Source of the DNA: an uncultured Pseudoflavonifractor sp.
GTDB taxonomy: Bacteria; Bacillota; Clostridia; Oscillospirales; Oscillospiraceae
Direction of reading: 5' to 3'
Assembly: GCA_947651395.1 (NCBI GenBank)
Contig: CANSYW010000005.1
Coordinates: 52,042 to 116,041 of the forward strand
Length of the DNA stretch: 64,000 nt
In this document: positions 17,582 to 26,175 of the stretch, piece after piece
Numbering within the stretch: the stretch's first letter is position 1
How the letters are laid out: the number at the start of each line of letters is the position of its first letter
The notes under the pieces: model-generated
What the model was told of the DNA's origin: nothing
The model's input: only the letters and a program-made list of their open reading frames with translations
Database searches by the model: none
Position numbers and translations under genes: made by a program

Positions 17582-18400
17582 TTAAGTATTTGTAAAAATA
17601 TGGAAGTTTTTTATCTTTTCTTTCCTTGTTCGTATAAACCTAACGTTATCTAAGTCAAGATACTGTTTGACAATTTTGATAATACCCCTCAAAAAAGAAA
17701 AGGCTTGCAATAGCAGTTGCCCGGTGCTATGCTTTAAGAGGCAAGGGAAAGGAGCTATCCCGATAAGCTGAGGCGAAGGCCTCGGAGCTGACGAGCTGGG
17801 GATGCTCACATCCACCGCCGCCTGCTGAAGGATATGGTAGGAGTTGCTGCTGAAGGCCCTGTTGAGCTTCTTGCATTGCAGAACGCAAAACAGGCGCACG
17901 GTGTCCAGGATCTTCCTGGCCCGACACACGGTGGCCATACTCGCACCGATCCCCTGGCAGATGGCAGAAAGGCTGGGAAAGCATCGAGAGTTGTTCCCAG
18001 CCCGGTAATACAGATACAGGGCCGCTACAAAGGCGCCGCACGTCATGGGGGCGTCAAAGATCCGCCAGGGAACCATGGTAAAGTTCTCGATGGTGGGGAG
18101 GAGGCAGTGGTAGACGTTTTTGTCGTAGACCATACGCCCCAGCTGCTCATTGTATCGGTGGGTACGGATGTGGACGATGTATTCAGCTGACGCCAACTCT
18201 TCAATAGCTTTACGGATGGTGGTCACCGACAGCCCGGACAACCCGGCCAGCTCGGCCAGGGACTTCCTGCAACAGCCCAGCGGATTGCGCCGGCTATACA
18301 GGACAACACCCAGACGCCGGGCGCTAAAGCTGAGAGTTGCATCCACGATGAGCTGATTCGGTATTCTGAACGTAGAGTGGTATCTATGAGATTTTGACAT
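17582..18400 (-). CDS. Helix-turn-helix protein, replication-initiator-like
   Basis: This 272-residue protein carries two winged-helix-like segments: about 45-80 (KSLAELAGLSGLSVTTIRKA) and about 155-185 (SLSAICQGIGASMATVCRA). Proteins of this arrangement are frequent in clostridial conjugative elements and resemble plasmid replication initiators or transcription regulators; the exact role is not settled by sequence. The start at 18400 follows CAAGGAGGG. A hairpin sits directly upstream of the ribosome site, which could regulate its translation. The C-terminal 50 residues are rich in Lys/Phe/Ile. Confidence 0.6.
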   Translation of the reverse strand: MSKSHRYHSTFRIPNQLIVDATLSFSARRLGVVLYSRRNPLGCCRKSLAELAGLSGLSVTTIRKAIEELASAEYIVHIRTHRYNEQLGRMVYDKNVYHCLLPTIENFTMVPWRIFDAPMTCGAFVAALYLYYRAGNNSRCFPSLSAICQGIGASMATVCRARKILDTVRLFCVLQCKKLNRAFSSNSYHILQQAAVDVSIPSSSAPRPSPQLIGIAPFPCLLKHSTGQLLLQAFSFLRGIIKIVKQYLDLDNVRFIRTRKEKIKNFHIFTNT

Positions 18401-18415
18401 TTCTTTTCCCTCCTT

Positions 18416-18452
18416 GAGCACCTACCGATTGCAGCGGTAGGTGCTCTTTTTT
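18416..18452 (+). terminator. Hairpin with T-run upstream of the HTH gene
   Basis: A perfect 12-base stem (GAGCACCTACCG and complement) is followed on the plus strand by TTTTTTG. On the minus strand the same hairpin ends three bases before the ribosome site of the HTH gene, so it may act on translation there instead. Confidence 0.6.
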
Positions 18453-18507
18453 GTTTTATGGACACGAAAATGAAAAAGCCGCCCTGGTGGGCGGCTGCAT
18501 AGTTCGG

Positions 18508-19053
18508 TCAGAGTTCTGGTTCATCCTCGGCTTCTACTGCTATTTCCGGTTCCCTTTTTTCTTCGTACATATAATCAAAACGGCCCCAGTTTGGGGCCGC
18601 CTCATATTCTGGAGATTTGACAACGATAAAAGAATTAAGCCGATGCTCCAGTTCTCTCATCCCAGCAGTAAGCGGGTGCTTTATGGTAGCATCCTCAGCA
18701 ATTTGGTAATTGTAGCAATGTAAGAGCTTAGCCAGACGGAAATGCCACGGGGCCAACTCATGCTGATAATTGATCTGGTGGATCTGATAGTCACCAGTTT
18801 TAACTTGTGGGACATGTTCAGCTCCAGCGTCCGGCCCGTAGTTGCCGATATGGGCCGCTGTATTGTGCATGTATAGTCTCTCGTAAATCTTTTGTGGGTC
18901 GAAAAAACAATAGGGATCCCGGCAGCCGATAAGAGCTTTGCCAAGGTCGTATGGAGCCTCAAAGCCGTGGTGATTGAGGCCGAAATTAAGAAGGCTGGCG
19001 ATAAACTCAGAGAGCGCTGCAATGCTTTCAGGTTCCATAACTAAACAAGACAT
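18508..19053 (-). CDS. Hypothetical protein with acidic C-terminal tail
   Basis: This 181-residue soluble protein matches no family I recognise. It is rich in His, Tyr and Asn (for example INYQHELAPWHFRLAKLLHCYN near 95-115), and the final residues are strongly acidic: EPEIAVEAEDEPEL. The tail resembles that of four other element proteins (C-termini at 40381, 43772, 47798 and 49469). It is the last gene downstream of the Tad cluster on this strand, 40 bases after the membrane protein at 19094. A cargo or accessory role in transfer is speculative. Confidence 0.55.
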   Translation of the reverse strand: MSCLVMEPESIAALSEFIASLLNFGLNHHGFEAPYDLGKALIGCRDPYCFFDPQKIYERLYMHNTAAHIGNYGPDAGAEHVPQVKTGDYQIHQINYQHELAPWHFRLAKLLHCYNYQIAEDATIKHPLTAGMRELEHRLNSFIVVKSPEYEAAPNWGRFDYMYEEKREPEIAVEAEDEPEL

Positions 19054-19093
19054 GACTTCTCCTTTCTTGCGTCACGAGAACTACTTAAATTTT

Positions 19094-19669
19094 CTATTTC
19101 ACCTCCCAACGAACGTCATAGAATTGTCTGGGCTTGCACCGCCCAGGGAAGGGGCAGCGCTGAGCGCAGTGGCGGCAGCGCTTGCCCATTGCCTGGTTGA
19201 TCGTCTCCTCCAACGTGGCCACGTAGGCCAGCCTGCAGGACAGGATGGTCACGCCCGGCATCCGTTGGAGCCGGTGCAGGATCGTCTCATGGGTCAGAGC
19301 CCGGTACCGACCCGGCGTCAGCGCATCCGGAAGGCTCTGCTGCTCAGTCAGGAGGCCCTTCAGGAGCTGCCGGCAGTCTCCTGTTTGCTCCGGACGTCGC
19401 TGGAAGATCCTCCAGCAGCCGGAGAGATCCCGCACCGCCCAGAAGTTGGGGGTAAGGATTCGTACCCGCCCACGTGGCCATCCGCGGGGCGCCATGTGCT
19501 CCAGAACGGCCCACAGCACGCCCCAGAGGAGCAGGGCAACATAGAGCCATCCCACCCCTATCCAGGGCGTCACTGCGGCGATAACAACCCACCCGCCCAG
19601 CATGGGAGCAACAAAGGGATCGAGCCTGAGCTGCCACCAGAGCCGCCGCAGCTTAGAACTTGGATTCAT
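19094..19669 (-). CDS. Membrane protein of the Tad cluster, unknown function
   Basis: This 191-residue protein has two adjacent hydrophobic segments near residues 22-58 and then a basic cytosolic part. The C-terminus holds a Cys cluster (CRHCAQRCPFPGRC) that could bind a metal. It overlaps the upstream TadE-like gene by 17 bases, so it belongs to the pilus operon. I do not recognise a family. Conserved position next to pseudopilin genes suggests an assembly role (inference). Confidence 0.55.
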   Translation of the reverse strand: MNPSSKLRRLWWQLRLDPFVAPMLGGWVVIAAVTPWIGVGWLYVALLLWGVLWAVLEHMAPRGWPRGRVRILTPNFWAVRDLSGCWRIFQRRPEQTGDCRQLLKGLLTEQQSLPDALTPGRYRALTHETILHRLQRMPGVTILSCRLAYVATLEETINQAMGKRCRHCAQRCPFPGRCKPRQFYDVRWEVK

Positions 19670-20156
19670 AGGTCGTATTCACCTCCAGGTGTCGTCCCAC
19701 CTCCAAAGTACCGCCCCCTACCAACAGGGTAATGGAGATATTCATAGTAGTCTTAAAGTGGAGCTGATCACCGTCCTGGTTGACGTAGGTGACCTGCAGA
19801 TCGTTGATACGGTAATTTTCCCGCACAAGGGAATTGCCACTGACAGTGCCGCCCAGGCTGCGCTGCATGGCCTCAAGGACAGCGCTGGTGCTCACGGCAC
19901 GCTGCCAGTCAGCGCCTGTATACCTCCTGGCCACAGCTTCACCCTCCCGCACACCTCCGGCAGAACCTGGCCCGTTATAGGCTGCCACCGCCAGCACCGC
20001 CTCGTTTGTACGATCGATCACGACATCGATGGTTTGATACACATGACGCACATTAAATACGATCAAAAAGAGAAGCACGGCGGCAACCAGGATCCAGCAC
20101 AAGCGGAAAGAGATCTCACCGCTCCGATCCCGGAGCTTTCGGAAGATCACTTCCAA
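19653..20156 (-). CDS. TadE/DUF4320-like pseudopilin
   Basis: This 167-residue protein has a short basic N-terminus (RKLRDRSGEISF), one hydrophobic helix (about 18-38), and a soluble C-terminal domain. The RSGEISF start resembles the Gly-Glu-type processing site of type IV and Tad pseudopilins. It overlaps the previous and the next gene. Minor pseudopilins of this type prime or cap Tad pili. Assignment rests on architecture and on its neighbours TadA, TadB, TadC and the prepilin peptidase. Confidence 0.6.
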   Translation of the reverse strand: MEVIFRKLRDRSGEISFRLCWILVAAVLLFLIVFNVRHVYQTIDVVIDRTNEAVLAVAAYNGPGSAGGVREGEAVARRYTGADWQRAVSTSAVLEAMQRSLGGTVSGNSLVRENYRINDLQVTYVNQDGDQLHFKTTMNISITLLVGGGTLEVGRHLEVNTTYESKF

Positions 20157-20548
20157 TACCTCTCACTCCTCCCTGTAACACGGGTCTCCAGTTGAACGGG
20201 TACAGACAGCATACCACCGACGCCAATATTGTCGGTGGTGGTCAAATGTACGGTAAATTCCGAGCCAAACTGGATCTTTGTGCCGTAGACAGTTCCGGTG
20301 ATCTCCCTGCTTGTCACTGTGACCCCAGCTACCCCGGCCAGGCGGTCAAGCTCGGTATAGACAGCGCTGTCCACCATTCCACGGATCTCAATATAGCGGG
20401 ACAGCTCCGCTGCCACGGAGTGGAGCTTCATGGATGTGTTGATAACGCCCAGCACGGATATAAAGAGGACCAGGAGCAGCATCACAAAAAAGAGGGTAAG
20501 GGCTCCGTTCAGAGTAAATTGCCCCTTTGTTCCACATGCTTTTATCAA
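20147..20548 (-). CDS. TadE/DUF4320-like pseudopilin
   Basis: The frame encodes TKGQFTLNGALTL, then a long hydrophobic helix and a soluble domain, as in pseudopilins. The motif G-Q-F-x-x-N matches G-Q-F-L-M-D of the neighbouring pilin, which suggests the same peptidase site. An open frame extends up to 20602, but it would read through a strong terminator hairpin (20547-20579). I therefore place the start at TTG 20548, giving about 133 residues with a short leader. The start is uncertain and has no clear ribosome site. The gene ends inside the next one. Confidence 0.6.
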   Translation of the reverse strand: MIKACGTKGQFTLNGALTLFFVMLLLVLFISVLGVINTSMKLHSVAAELSRYIEIRGMVDSAVYTELDRLAGVAGVTVTSREITGTVYGTKIQFGSEFTVHLTTTDNIGVGGMLSVPVQLETRVTGRSERYWK

Positions 20549-20579
20549 AAAAGGGGAAGGGGCCCAATGCCCCTTCCCC
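20547..20579 (-). terminator. Terminator directly after the pilin gene
   Basis: On the minus strand an 11-base perfect stem (GGGGAAGGGGC and complement) with a five-base loop is followed by TTTTTT. It lies between the small pilin gene and the pseudopilin genes, and would give an excess of pilin transcript over the downstream genes. Confidence 0.85.
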
Positions 20580-20605
20580 CTCCACGCAAGCTTATTCATC
20601 ACGCA

Positions 20606-20842
20606 TCAATTGAAGAAGCTGTGGATCTTGGCGGTCACAGACGGTGCCAGATCGCTCTGCAAAAAGGCGGTCAGCAACGTCAGGCAGATAGCCGCCAGAC
20701 CCAGGGCGATAGCAAACTGGATGGCGTTATCCATGAGAAACTGGCCGTTCTCTTCCGCCAGTTTCATCCGGACAGCAACCACCTTCGGGGTATTTTTGAC
20801 CTTCCGCACCTTAGCAATAATCTTTTCCATAAGTTTTTTCAT
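20606..20842 (-). CDS. Flp/Tad-type major pilin candidate
   Basis: This 78-residue protein has a basic leader (about 1-32) ending ENG, then QFLMDNAIQFAIALGLAAIC and a short C-terminal tail. Length, leader and a single N-terminal helix fit Flp-family pilins and the similar DUF6133 proteins of clostridial elements. The residue at +5 after the putative Gly cleavage site is Asp rather than the usual Glu. An AAGGAGG site precedes the ATG. The strong terminator behind it fits a highly expressed structural pilin. Confidence 0.7.
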   Translation of the reverse strand: MKKLMEKIIAKVRKVKNTPKVVAVRMKLAEENGQFLMDNAIQFAIALGLAAICLTLLTAFLQSDLAPSVTAKIHSFFN

Positions 20843-20863
20843 GTTGTTTTCCTCCTTAAAATT

Positions 20864-21727
20864 TTAGAAAAATGCGCCCATCTGCTGGGCAATGTACTTA
20901 CCGAGACTTGCTCCGATCATCAAACAGACACAGACAAAGAGCATCACCATATAGGGATTCATCTTGTCTGGCCTCTTCAGCAGTTCTTTTTCCACCTCCT
21001 CGTTTTGGGATTTCCGGAACTCGGCAGCCAGCATGTCAAAATAGATCCGCTGGTCGTCGCCCCGCAGCACAGCAATGAGCCCCCGGGTCACTTGGCCAAG
21101 TTTTGCAGACGCCACTCTTCCCTCCATAGCCTTGATAGCCCGCTCCGGATTGCCGGTGATCATATCATTTAGTGTCCGGGTAATTTCGTCCCGAAGCGCA
21201 GGGCCACAGATTTTTTGGTATGTGGTAAGGATGGCCACCACGTCATGGGTTCCGTTAAGGCTCTGCCGAATGGTGCCAGCGAATTGAGGCAGCTCCCGCT
21301 CAATGCTCTGCCGGCGTGTGCGCATTTCCGCTGTCAGTTGGCTGTGCTGCTGCCGGTAGATGGCGACACCCATCAGGCCCATACCAGCAACGCAGAAAAA
21401 CGGGGATACAAGAATTAGCGGCAGCAACATGACCGCAAAAAGCAGGGCCCGTGCCAGAGTCCTGGCCTGCCAGGTCTCTGGAGTCTCTGTATGATCCAGG
21501 CTTTGCAGTGTCTCGCTCAGCTGTGAACGGTTGATGGGATCCATATCGATGTGAGGTTCCAAGACAGAGGCAATACGCTGGACGGCCGCCTCTGTCTGTG
21601 TGATCGGCTTAGGCGCCCTGTGCCGGATGGCCAGTGCGGCGGGACGATAGACCCTGCCCCGGCAGTGCGGCAGCACCAGCAAAAACAGGCCCAAACTGAT
21701 CAGTGTAAAACATAATGCAGTCAACAA
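20864..21727 (-). CDS. tadC: TadC-like inner-membrane platform protein
   Basis: This 287-residue type II secretion F-domain protein is one of the two platform proteins of Tad pili. Membrane segments are visible at about 1-20, 90-125 (two) and 262-285. The central cytosolic part (IERELPQFAGTIRQSLNGT near 145) is the characteristic T2SSF stretch. The start is TTG at 21727 after an AAAGGGG site; the next codon is also TTG. It is followed after 21 bases by the pilin gene. Confidence 0.85.
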   Translation of the reverse strand: MLTALCFTLISLGLFLLVLPHCRGRVYRPAALAIRHRAPKPITQTEAAVQRIASVLEPHIDMDPINRSQLSETLQSLDHTETPETWQARTLARALLFAVMLLPLILVSPFFCVAGMGLMGVAIYRQQHSQLTAEMRTRRQSIERELPQFAGTIRQSLNGTHDVVAILTTYQKICGPALRDEITRTLNDMITGNPERAIKAMEGRVASAKLGQVTRGLIAVLRGDDQRIYFDMLAAEFRKSQNEEVEKELLKRPDKMNPYMVMLFVCVCLMIGASLGKYIAQQMGAFF

Positions 21728-21740
21728 TTATCACCCCTTT

Positions 21741-22691
21741 CTATACGTTGTATTGGATCGGCTTAGACAGCTTAATGGCCGCATTGATCGTCACCAGAAC
21801 AGCAATAGCAGTCAGAACCAGGGCCACTTGGCCAAACAGTGTAGACACCAGATTGACATACCACTGCTTATTGCACAGATAGAGCAGCGGGATGATCCCC
21901 AGTGTCAGCCCGATCATGCCGCCGGCCCGCTGAAGGGGCAGCATCATCTTGGTGGCGTTTGCCTCTTGCTGTGCTTTCTGGTCACTAAACTTGGCCACAA
22001 TGGGCACCAGAGCATCTCGCATGGTGTGGTCTGCCTGGCACAGGATCAGGCTGTCACACCACTGCCGCCAAATGGGGTTGTCCAACATTCCCTTTATCCG
22101 TTCAATCTGCGCCGGTGCATTGGCGTCTACATACCTCAAAGCATTTACAAATGAGGTAAACACCCCTTTTACCGGCTCCCGGATGTTGCTCAGGTTTTCC
22201 TCCACAGCCGCCAGGATATCGTTATTGCGGGAGTAGGACGTGGTGATCAGGCTCAGCGCGGTCTCCAGCTCATCGTTGAGCAGCTGGTCATAGCGATAGA
22301 GCGAGAACTGCGTCCACCACAGCGGAATAAAGTAGAAGCCCACTGCCAGGACGATGGCCAGAAGAGGATTGCGCATGACCAGTCCAATCACAGCGCCGAT
22401 GGCCGCCACTGCCATAGAGACGTGCAGGGTCTTTTGATAGCGCTCTCGCTGACCGGTGCGCTCAAAGATCTTCCTGGCTTCTGACCGACTCCTGGTCGCA
22501 AAACTCTCCGTGGCCTTACCGTTGATCCGGCGCACGTAGTCCTTGGCCCGTTCCTTTTTGACCTTCTGAGCCGGTTGCTGGAACTTGGTCACTCCGGCTC
22601 GTACCATGCTCCGGACAGTGGGTAGCGGAATGCTGACCCCGGCCAGAAGGCACCCGCCCAGGGCAATAAAAATGAATATGGCAAGCTTCAA
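21741..22691 (-). CDS. tadB: TadB-like inner-membrane platform protein
   Basis: This 316-residue T2SSF-domain protein is paired with TadC. It has an N-terminal anchor, two central membrane segments (about 93-130), and C-terminal helices (about 255-310). The helical T2SSF stretch around ELETALSLITTSYSRNNDI lies near residue 145. The TTG start at 22691 follows AAGGGAG. It lies five bases after the TadA ATPase gene, the usual TadA-TadB-TadC order. Confidence 0.85.
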   Translation of the reverse strand: MKLAIFIFIALGGCLLAGVSIPLPTVRSMVRAGVTKFQQPAQKVKKERAKDYVRRINGKATESFATRSRSEARKIFERTGQRERYQKTLHVSMAVAAIGAVIGLVMRNPLLAIVLAVGFYFIPLWWTQFSLYRYDQLLNDELETALSLITTSYSRNNDILAAVEENLSNIREPVKGVFTSFVNALRYVDANAPAQIERIKGMLDNPIWRQWCDSLILCQADHTMRDALVPIVAKFSDQKAQQEANATKMMLPLQRAGGMIGLTLGIIPLLYLCNKQWYVNLVSTLFGQVALVLTAIAVLVTINAAIKLSKPIQYNV

Positions 22692-22695
22692 AAAA

Positions 22696-24015
22696 TCACT
22701 CCCTTACATTGATGTACGGCTCCAGCTCCGACCGTCTGGCACCTTTTTTCAGCAAGCGCTTCTGCAGCTCGGTGGAAATACCTGTCAGCTGCCGAAACGC
22801 CCCCCGAACCTCCAAGCAGTCGTCACCGTCATAGATATTATCTTCTACCGCAAACTCAAAGAGCAGTGTGGACTGGATCTGACCGTCCCGGTACCCTGTG
22901 ACCTCCCGGATCTCTGTGACCCGGCGCCGGCGATCCGCACCAGTCTCCATATGGACAAGGATAGGAAATGCCCGGGCGACCATCGTGAACAGTGTGGTAT
23001 CAGACATGTCAAAGGCTTTTTTTGCCAGGGTGACAATCCGCTCCGGAGTGTCCAGAGTCCCATTGCTGTGCGTGGTGGTCACGACGGTATGTCCTGTGTT
23101 GGAGACGCCCATCACCTCAAATGCCTCCCGGCCTCGGATCTCTCCTGGTGCTATGATGTCCGGATCAAAGCGCAGGCTGTCCTTGACCAGGGCCTCCTGG
23201 TCGATGTCAAGGGCCGGATTGTCCTTGTTGGGGTATGTGCGGGTGTGGACTACACTGTTTATGACTTTGCCGGTACTCGGATCCCTGCGCACAAAATCCC
23301 ATTCCCGGCTGCCCTCCTCAATGGTGAAGGTACGCAGGGTTTTTGACGCTTTGGCCAACAGGCATCCGGCAATTGTCGTTTTGCCGGAACCAGTCTCGCC
23401 GGAGATGCACATAGACACACCGTGCATAGCGCAGAGAACCAGGAAATCTGCCATCTGTTCGGTGAGCGTCCCTCCATCAAGGAGCACATCTCTGGAGATC
23501 GTCTGGGTGTTGACCTTCCGGATCGAGCTTGATATCGCAACATCCCTGTCCACGATCGGCGCCTTTGCCGCTGTGATCCGGATCCCGTCTCCGATGTCGG
23601 CAGTGGCGTGGGGCTGGGCGTCGTCAAATACCGTCCCCGTCTTTCGGAACATACGCCGGTGAATATCGATAGCGTGCTGAGGAGACAGAAAAGAGTAGTT
23701 CGTTTTCTCTCTGCGGCCATCAACAATGATCTCAATACAATCCCAAGAGTTGATGTTAAGCTCTTCAAAGCCGGGCCGATCAAAAAGCTCATCCCGGGAG
23801 ATAAAGGAGTAGCCCGCCATGTCGTGATACACATAGTCAACCAGCCTGTCCTCCGGTACCTCACAGCGCAGGGCATGGTCTGTAATGTACCGCTGTATCC
23901 TCTCCTTCAGGGCCGTCTCGGACATTTGGGCAATGTCGCTGGTCATGCTACCGGCGATTCCGGCCTGGATCTCCGTAAGTATCTGAGCATAGGGGCGATT
24001 GGACGTCTCAGCCAT
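22696..24015 (-). CDS. tadA: TadA/CpaF secretion ATPase
   Basis: This 439-residue hexameric ATPase would drive Tad pilus assembly. Walker A is GETGSGKTT near residue 200 and the Walker B/Asp-box region includes RFDPDIIAPGEIRGREA near 280; TTHSNGT near 310 is the His-box. The N-terminal domain (FEELNINSWDCIEIIVDGR near 90) is typical of CpaF. The start at 24015 follows CGAGGAGGC; an upstream open extension to 24087 lies within the neighbouring gene. It overlaps the TadZ-like gene by eight bases. Confidence 0.92.
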   Translation of the reverse strand: MAETSNRPYAQILTEIQAGIAGSMTSDIAQMSETALKERIQRYITDHALRCEVPEDRLVDYVYHDMAGYSFISRDELFDRPGFEELNINSWDCIEIIVDGRREKTNYSFLSPQHAIDIHRRMFRKTGTVFDDAQPHATADIGDGIRITAAKAPIVDRDVAISSSIRKVNTQTISRDVLLDGGTLTEQMADFLVLCAMHGVSMCISGETGSGKTTIAGCLLAKASKTLRTFTIEEGSREWDFVRRDPSTGKVINSVVHTRTYPNKDNPALDIDQEALVKDSLRFDPDIIAPGEIRGREAFEVMGVSNTGHTVVTTTHSNGTLDTPERIVTLAKKAFDMSDTTLFTMVARAFPILVHMETGADRRRRVTEIREVTGYRDGQIQSTLLFEFAVEDNIYDGDDCLEVRGAFRQLTGISTELQKRLLKKGARRSELEPYINVRE

Positions 24016-24760
24016 AAGCTGCCTCCTCGATACGGTCAACGAGAGCCCAGACCCGTCGCTCAAACTCCGCCGCCTTTGGCTCCTCAAACCTGGTCAGGAG
24101 CCGCCCGGCCAGCTGCCACTCCGCCACCTGCTGCGCCCAGGGCAGCACCACAGGCTCCGTCCCCTCCAGCGCTTTCATCTCATTTAGGGGCGTGTGGGGA
24201 TAGACTGGATTCAGAATAGGAATATGGCGCTCAGAACGGAAGGTGTCATTGTTGCTCATCCAGCACAGCTGAGACTTCATCCCCTCATGGCCGCGGACGT
24301 CAGGCGTCACGCTGCGCAACACTACCTCCGAGCGCTCCAGGGCCAACAGGGTGATGGGCTCCAGGACGGCGGTACTGTCACAGTCGATGATGCAGTAGGA
24401 AAAGGGAGACTGTCGCAGCAGGTCAAAGAGCCGTTGGACAGACGCCCGGTTGGGGATAGGGTATGTGATGCCGGGCACTTCCTCAGCGGCCAGTCCCATA
24501 AAATAGAGCCGGTCACTCTGCGGATGGGGGATCATCTTGTCCTTCAGGGCCGCCTCACCGATCGTTTGCTCAAATACGCCGCCCAGGGAGTTCGCCCTGT
24601 CCAGCTTGGCGTTGGGCAGATAGACCGGCAGCATCGGGGTTCTGGTGTCCATACCCACCACCAGTACGTCCTTTTTCCTCTGTGTAAGGGCAGCCGCCAC
24701 TGCCAGGGCCACCGTGCTTTTTCCCGCTCCACTGCTTCCCCAGCTTGCAATCAGTTTCAT
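24008..24760 (-). CDS. tadZ: TadZ/MinD-like P-loop protein
   Basis: This 250-residue ParA/MinD-superfamily protein starts with MKLIASWGSSGAGKSTVALA, a P-loop (GSSGAGKST) in the expected N-terminal position. The stretch CIIDCDSTAV near residue 123 is the second conserved Asp motif. In Tad systems TadZ places the pilus machine at the cell pole. The gene overlaps both neighbours (ATGA with the upstream CpaB-like gene), consistent with one operon. Confidence 0.75.
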   Translation of the reverse strand: MKLIASWGSSGAGKSTVALAVAAALTQRKKDVLVVGMDTRTPMLPVYLPNAKLDRANSLGGVFEQTIGEAALKDKMIPHPQSDRLYFMGLAAEEVPGITYPIPNRASVQRLFDLLRQSPFSYCIIDCDSTAVLEPITLLALERSEVVLRSVTPDVRGHEGMKSQLCWMSNNDTFRSERHIPILNPVYPHTPLNEMKALEGTEPVVLPWAQQVAEWQLAGRLLTRFEEPKAAEFERRVWALVDRIEEAAYG

Positions 24761-25746
24761 GTGGTTCCTCCTTCTTCCTGAACCGGATCAGTTTCGCCTT
24801 CGAGCGGCGGTTCAGTCGCTTCAACTTCCTCAAAATCCGGCTCTGGAGGCGGCAGTAAAAAGTAGTCCTCCTGGGCAGCCAGAGCGGCGGCTTTGCCCAT
24901 ATCAGAGCCGCGCACCACCAGAGAGGCATGAAGCTTGGCATTGGCGGTAAGTCCGGCCAGGGTCGCAGCCTGCCGCTGATTGACGGCAAGAACCACGGTG
25001 GCGATCTGTCGGTCTGCGGCCTCACTGTCAGGCAAGGCGCCTGTTTCATCATCCACGTTGGCCGCCTCTGCGTTGGTCACACTCAGCACCTCCACCGCCT
25101 GAAGTTCGGGCACGATCATTGCCGCTATCTCCTGATCCTCAGCAGTCATCATATTACCAGTGCTGTTGTTGAGTACGGCATACAACCGGATGATGTCTCC
25201 CGCTCTCAGCTTGCTGGCCACGCTGGACTCCAGACTGTCCAGGGCTACGGCCATTGCCTCCTTTCCCTCCGGCAGTATCAGTAGCTCCGGATCATCTGTG
25301 GGATATTGGCTTGTCACTCTGGCTGCAGTGAGGATGTCCCCGGCCAGTCCCGTCTTGGCCACGTACTGTCCCATGGCGGTGCCCAGATCAGACAGCGCCC
25401 CTTGGGGTCTGCCGGCGGCGCCCACCTCCACCACCTGCAGCATCTCGTTGGTGAGTTTTGTGCCGATAGGTACATCCTGGGTCAGCACCACCACCGGCAC
25501 CAGCGACGCTGCTTTTTTCTGCGCCATTGGAGCTCCTATAAAGGCAATCCCAAACCCAACAGCCAGACACACTACACCCCAAAAGGTCTTGCTCTGCAGG
25601 ATCCCGCCTCCCGAGTCCCATTCCCAGCTCTTTTTGGTACGCTTCTCCTTTTTCTTTTTCTCTGGTTTTTCACCACATGCCGGCGGTATCGGATCGGCTC
25701 CGCCATGCACCATGGCTTTTGTGCTTGTGCTTTTCTTTCCAAACAT
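24757..25746 (-). CDS. cpaB: CpaB/RcpC-like SAF-domain pilus protein
   Basis: This 329-residue protein has a Lys-rich cytosolic N-terminus (about 1-45), one membrane helix (about 53-75), a SAF domain (VVVLTQDVPIGTKLTNEML near 87-105) and a CpaB/RcpC C-terminal domain (about 150-290). The tail is Glu/Pro-rich. CpaB proteins connect the pilus channel to the envelope; here it would act in a monoderm wall. It lies just upstream of TadZ with an ATGA overlap. Confidence 0.82.
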   Translation of the reverse strand: MFGKKSTSTKAMVHGGADPIPPACGEKPEKKKKEKRTKKSWEWDSGGGILQSKTFWGVVCLAVGFGIAFIGAPMAQKKAASLVPVVVLTQDVPIGTKLTNEMLQVVEVGAAGRPQGALSDLGTAMGQYVAKTGLAGDILTAARVTSQYPTDDPELLILPEGKEAMAVALDSLESSVASKLRAGDIIRLYAVLNNSTGNMMTAEDQEIAAMIVPELQAVEVLSVTNAEAANVDDETGALPDSEAADRQIATVVLAVNQRQAATLAGLTANAKLHASLVVRGSDMGKAAALAAQEDYFLLPPPEPDFEEVEATEPPLEGETDPVQEEGGTT

Positions 25747-25761
25747 TTACTCAGTCTCCTT

Positions 25762-26175
25762 TCATAGTAAAAATATCGTGATCACATAGGCCGGAAACAC
25801 GAATGGGGCAAATGGCAGCGCCTGCTTCCTCCGGCATAGCCCATAAACCGACAGCAGCATCAGAGCCAGGAGGATGACCACACAGCCCCTTATCTGTCCC
25901 AGCAGAAAACCAAGGATCCCGCACAGCTTGACGTCGCCTCCACCGATCCGTCCTTCCCTGGACATCACAGAGAGGATCAGAATGGGCACTCCACACAGCA
26001 GCAGCCCCAATATCGCTGTGATCCAGGCACCGTCCCACACGGCGTTTACGCCCCCCAATAGCAACAGCAACAGTAGCAGCCGGTTGGGGATAATCCGTGT
26101 CATGGCGTCTTGCCAAGCCACTCCAGCGAGGATCGCCCCGGCCAGAAGGTATATCCATGTCACCCCATGCCGCAT
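25762..26175 (-). CDS. tadV: A24-family prepilin peptidase (TadV/CpaA)
   Basis: This 137-residue membrane aspartyl protease removes pilin leaders. The two catalytic aspartates are present: Asp23 in WQDAMTRIIPN and Asp81 in the GGGD motif of GRIGGGDVKL. About four to five membrane helices are visible. The short length without the N-methylase domain is typical of TadV. The gene overlaps the upstream P-loop-like gene by 16 bases. Confidence 0.9.
   Translation of the reverse strand: MRHGVTWIYLLAGAILAGVAWQDAMTRIIPNRLLLLLLLLGGVNAVWDGAWITAILGLLLCGVPILILSVMSREGRIGGGDVKLCGILGFLLGQIRGCVVILLALMLLSVYGLCRRKQALPFAPFVFPAYVITIFLL

Noticed and set aside
18416..18452. Riboswitch upstream of the HTH gene
   Set aside because: Only a single simple hairpin is present; no conserved aptamer elements could be recognised.
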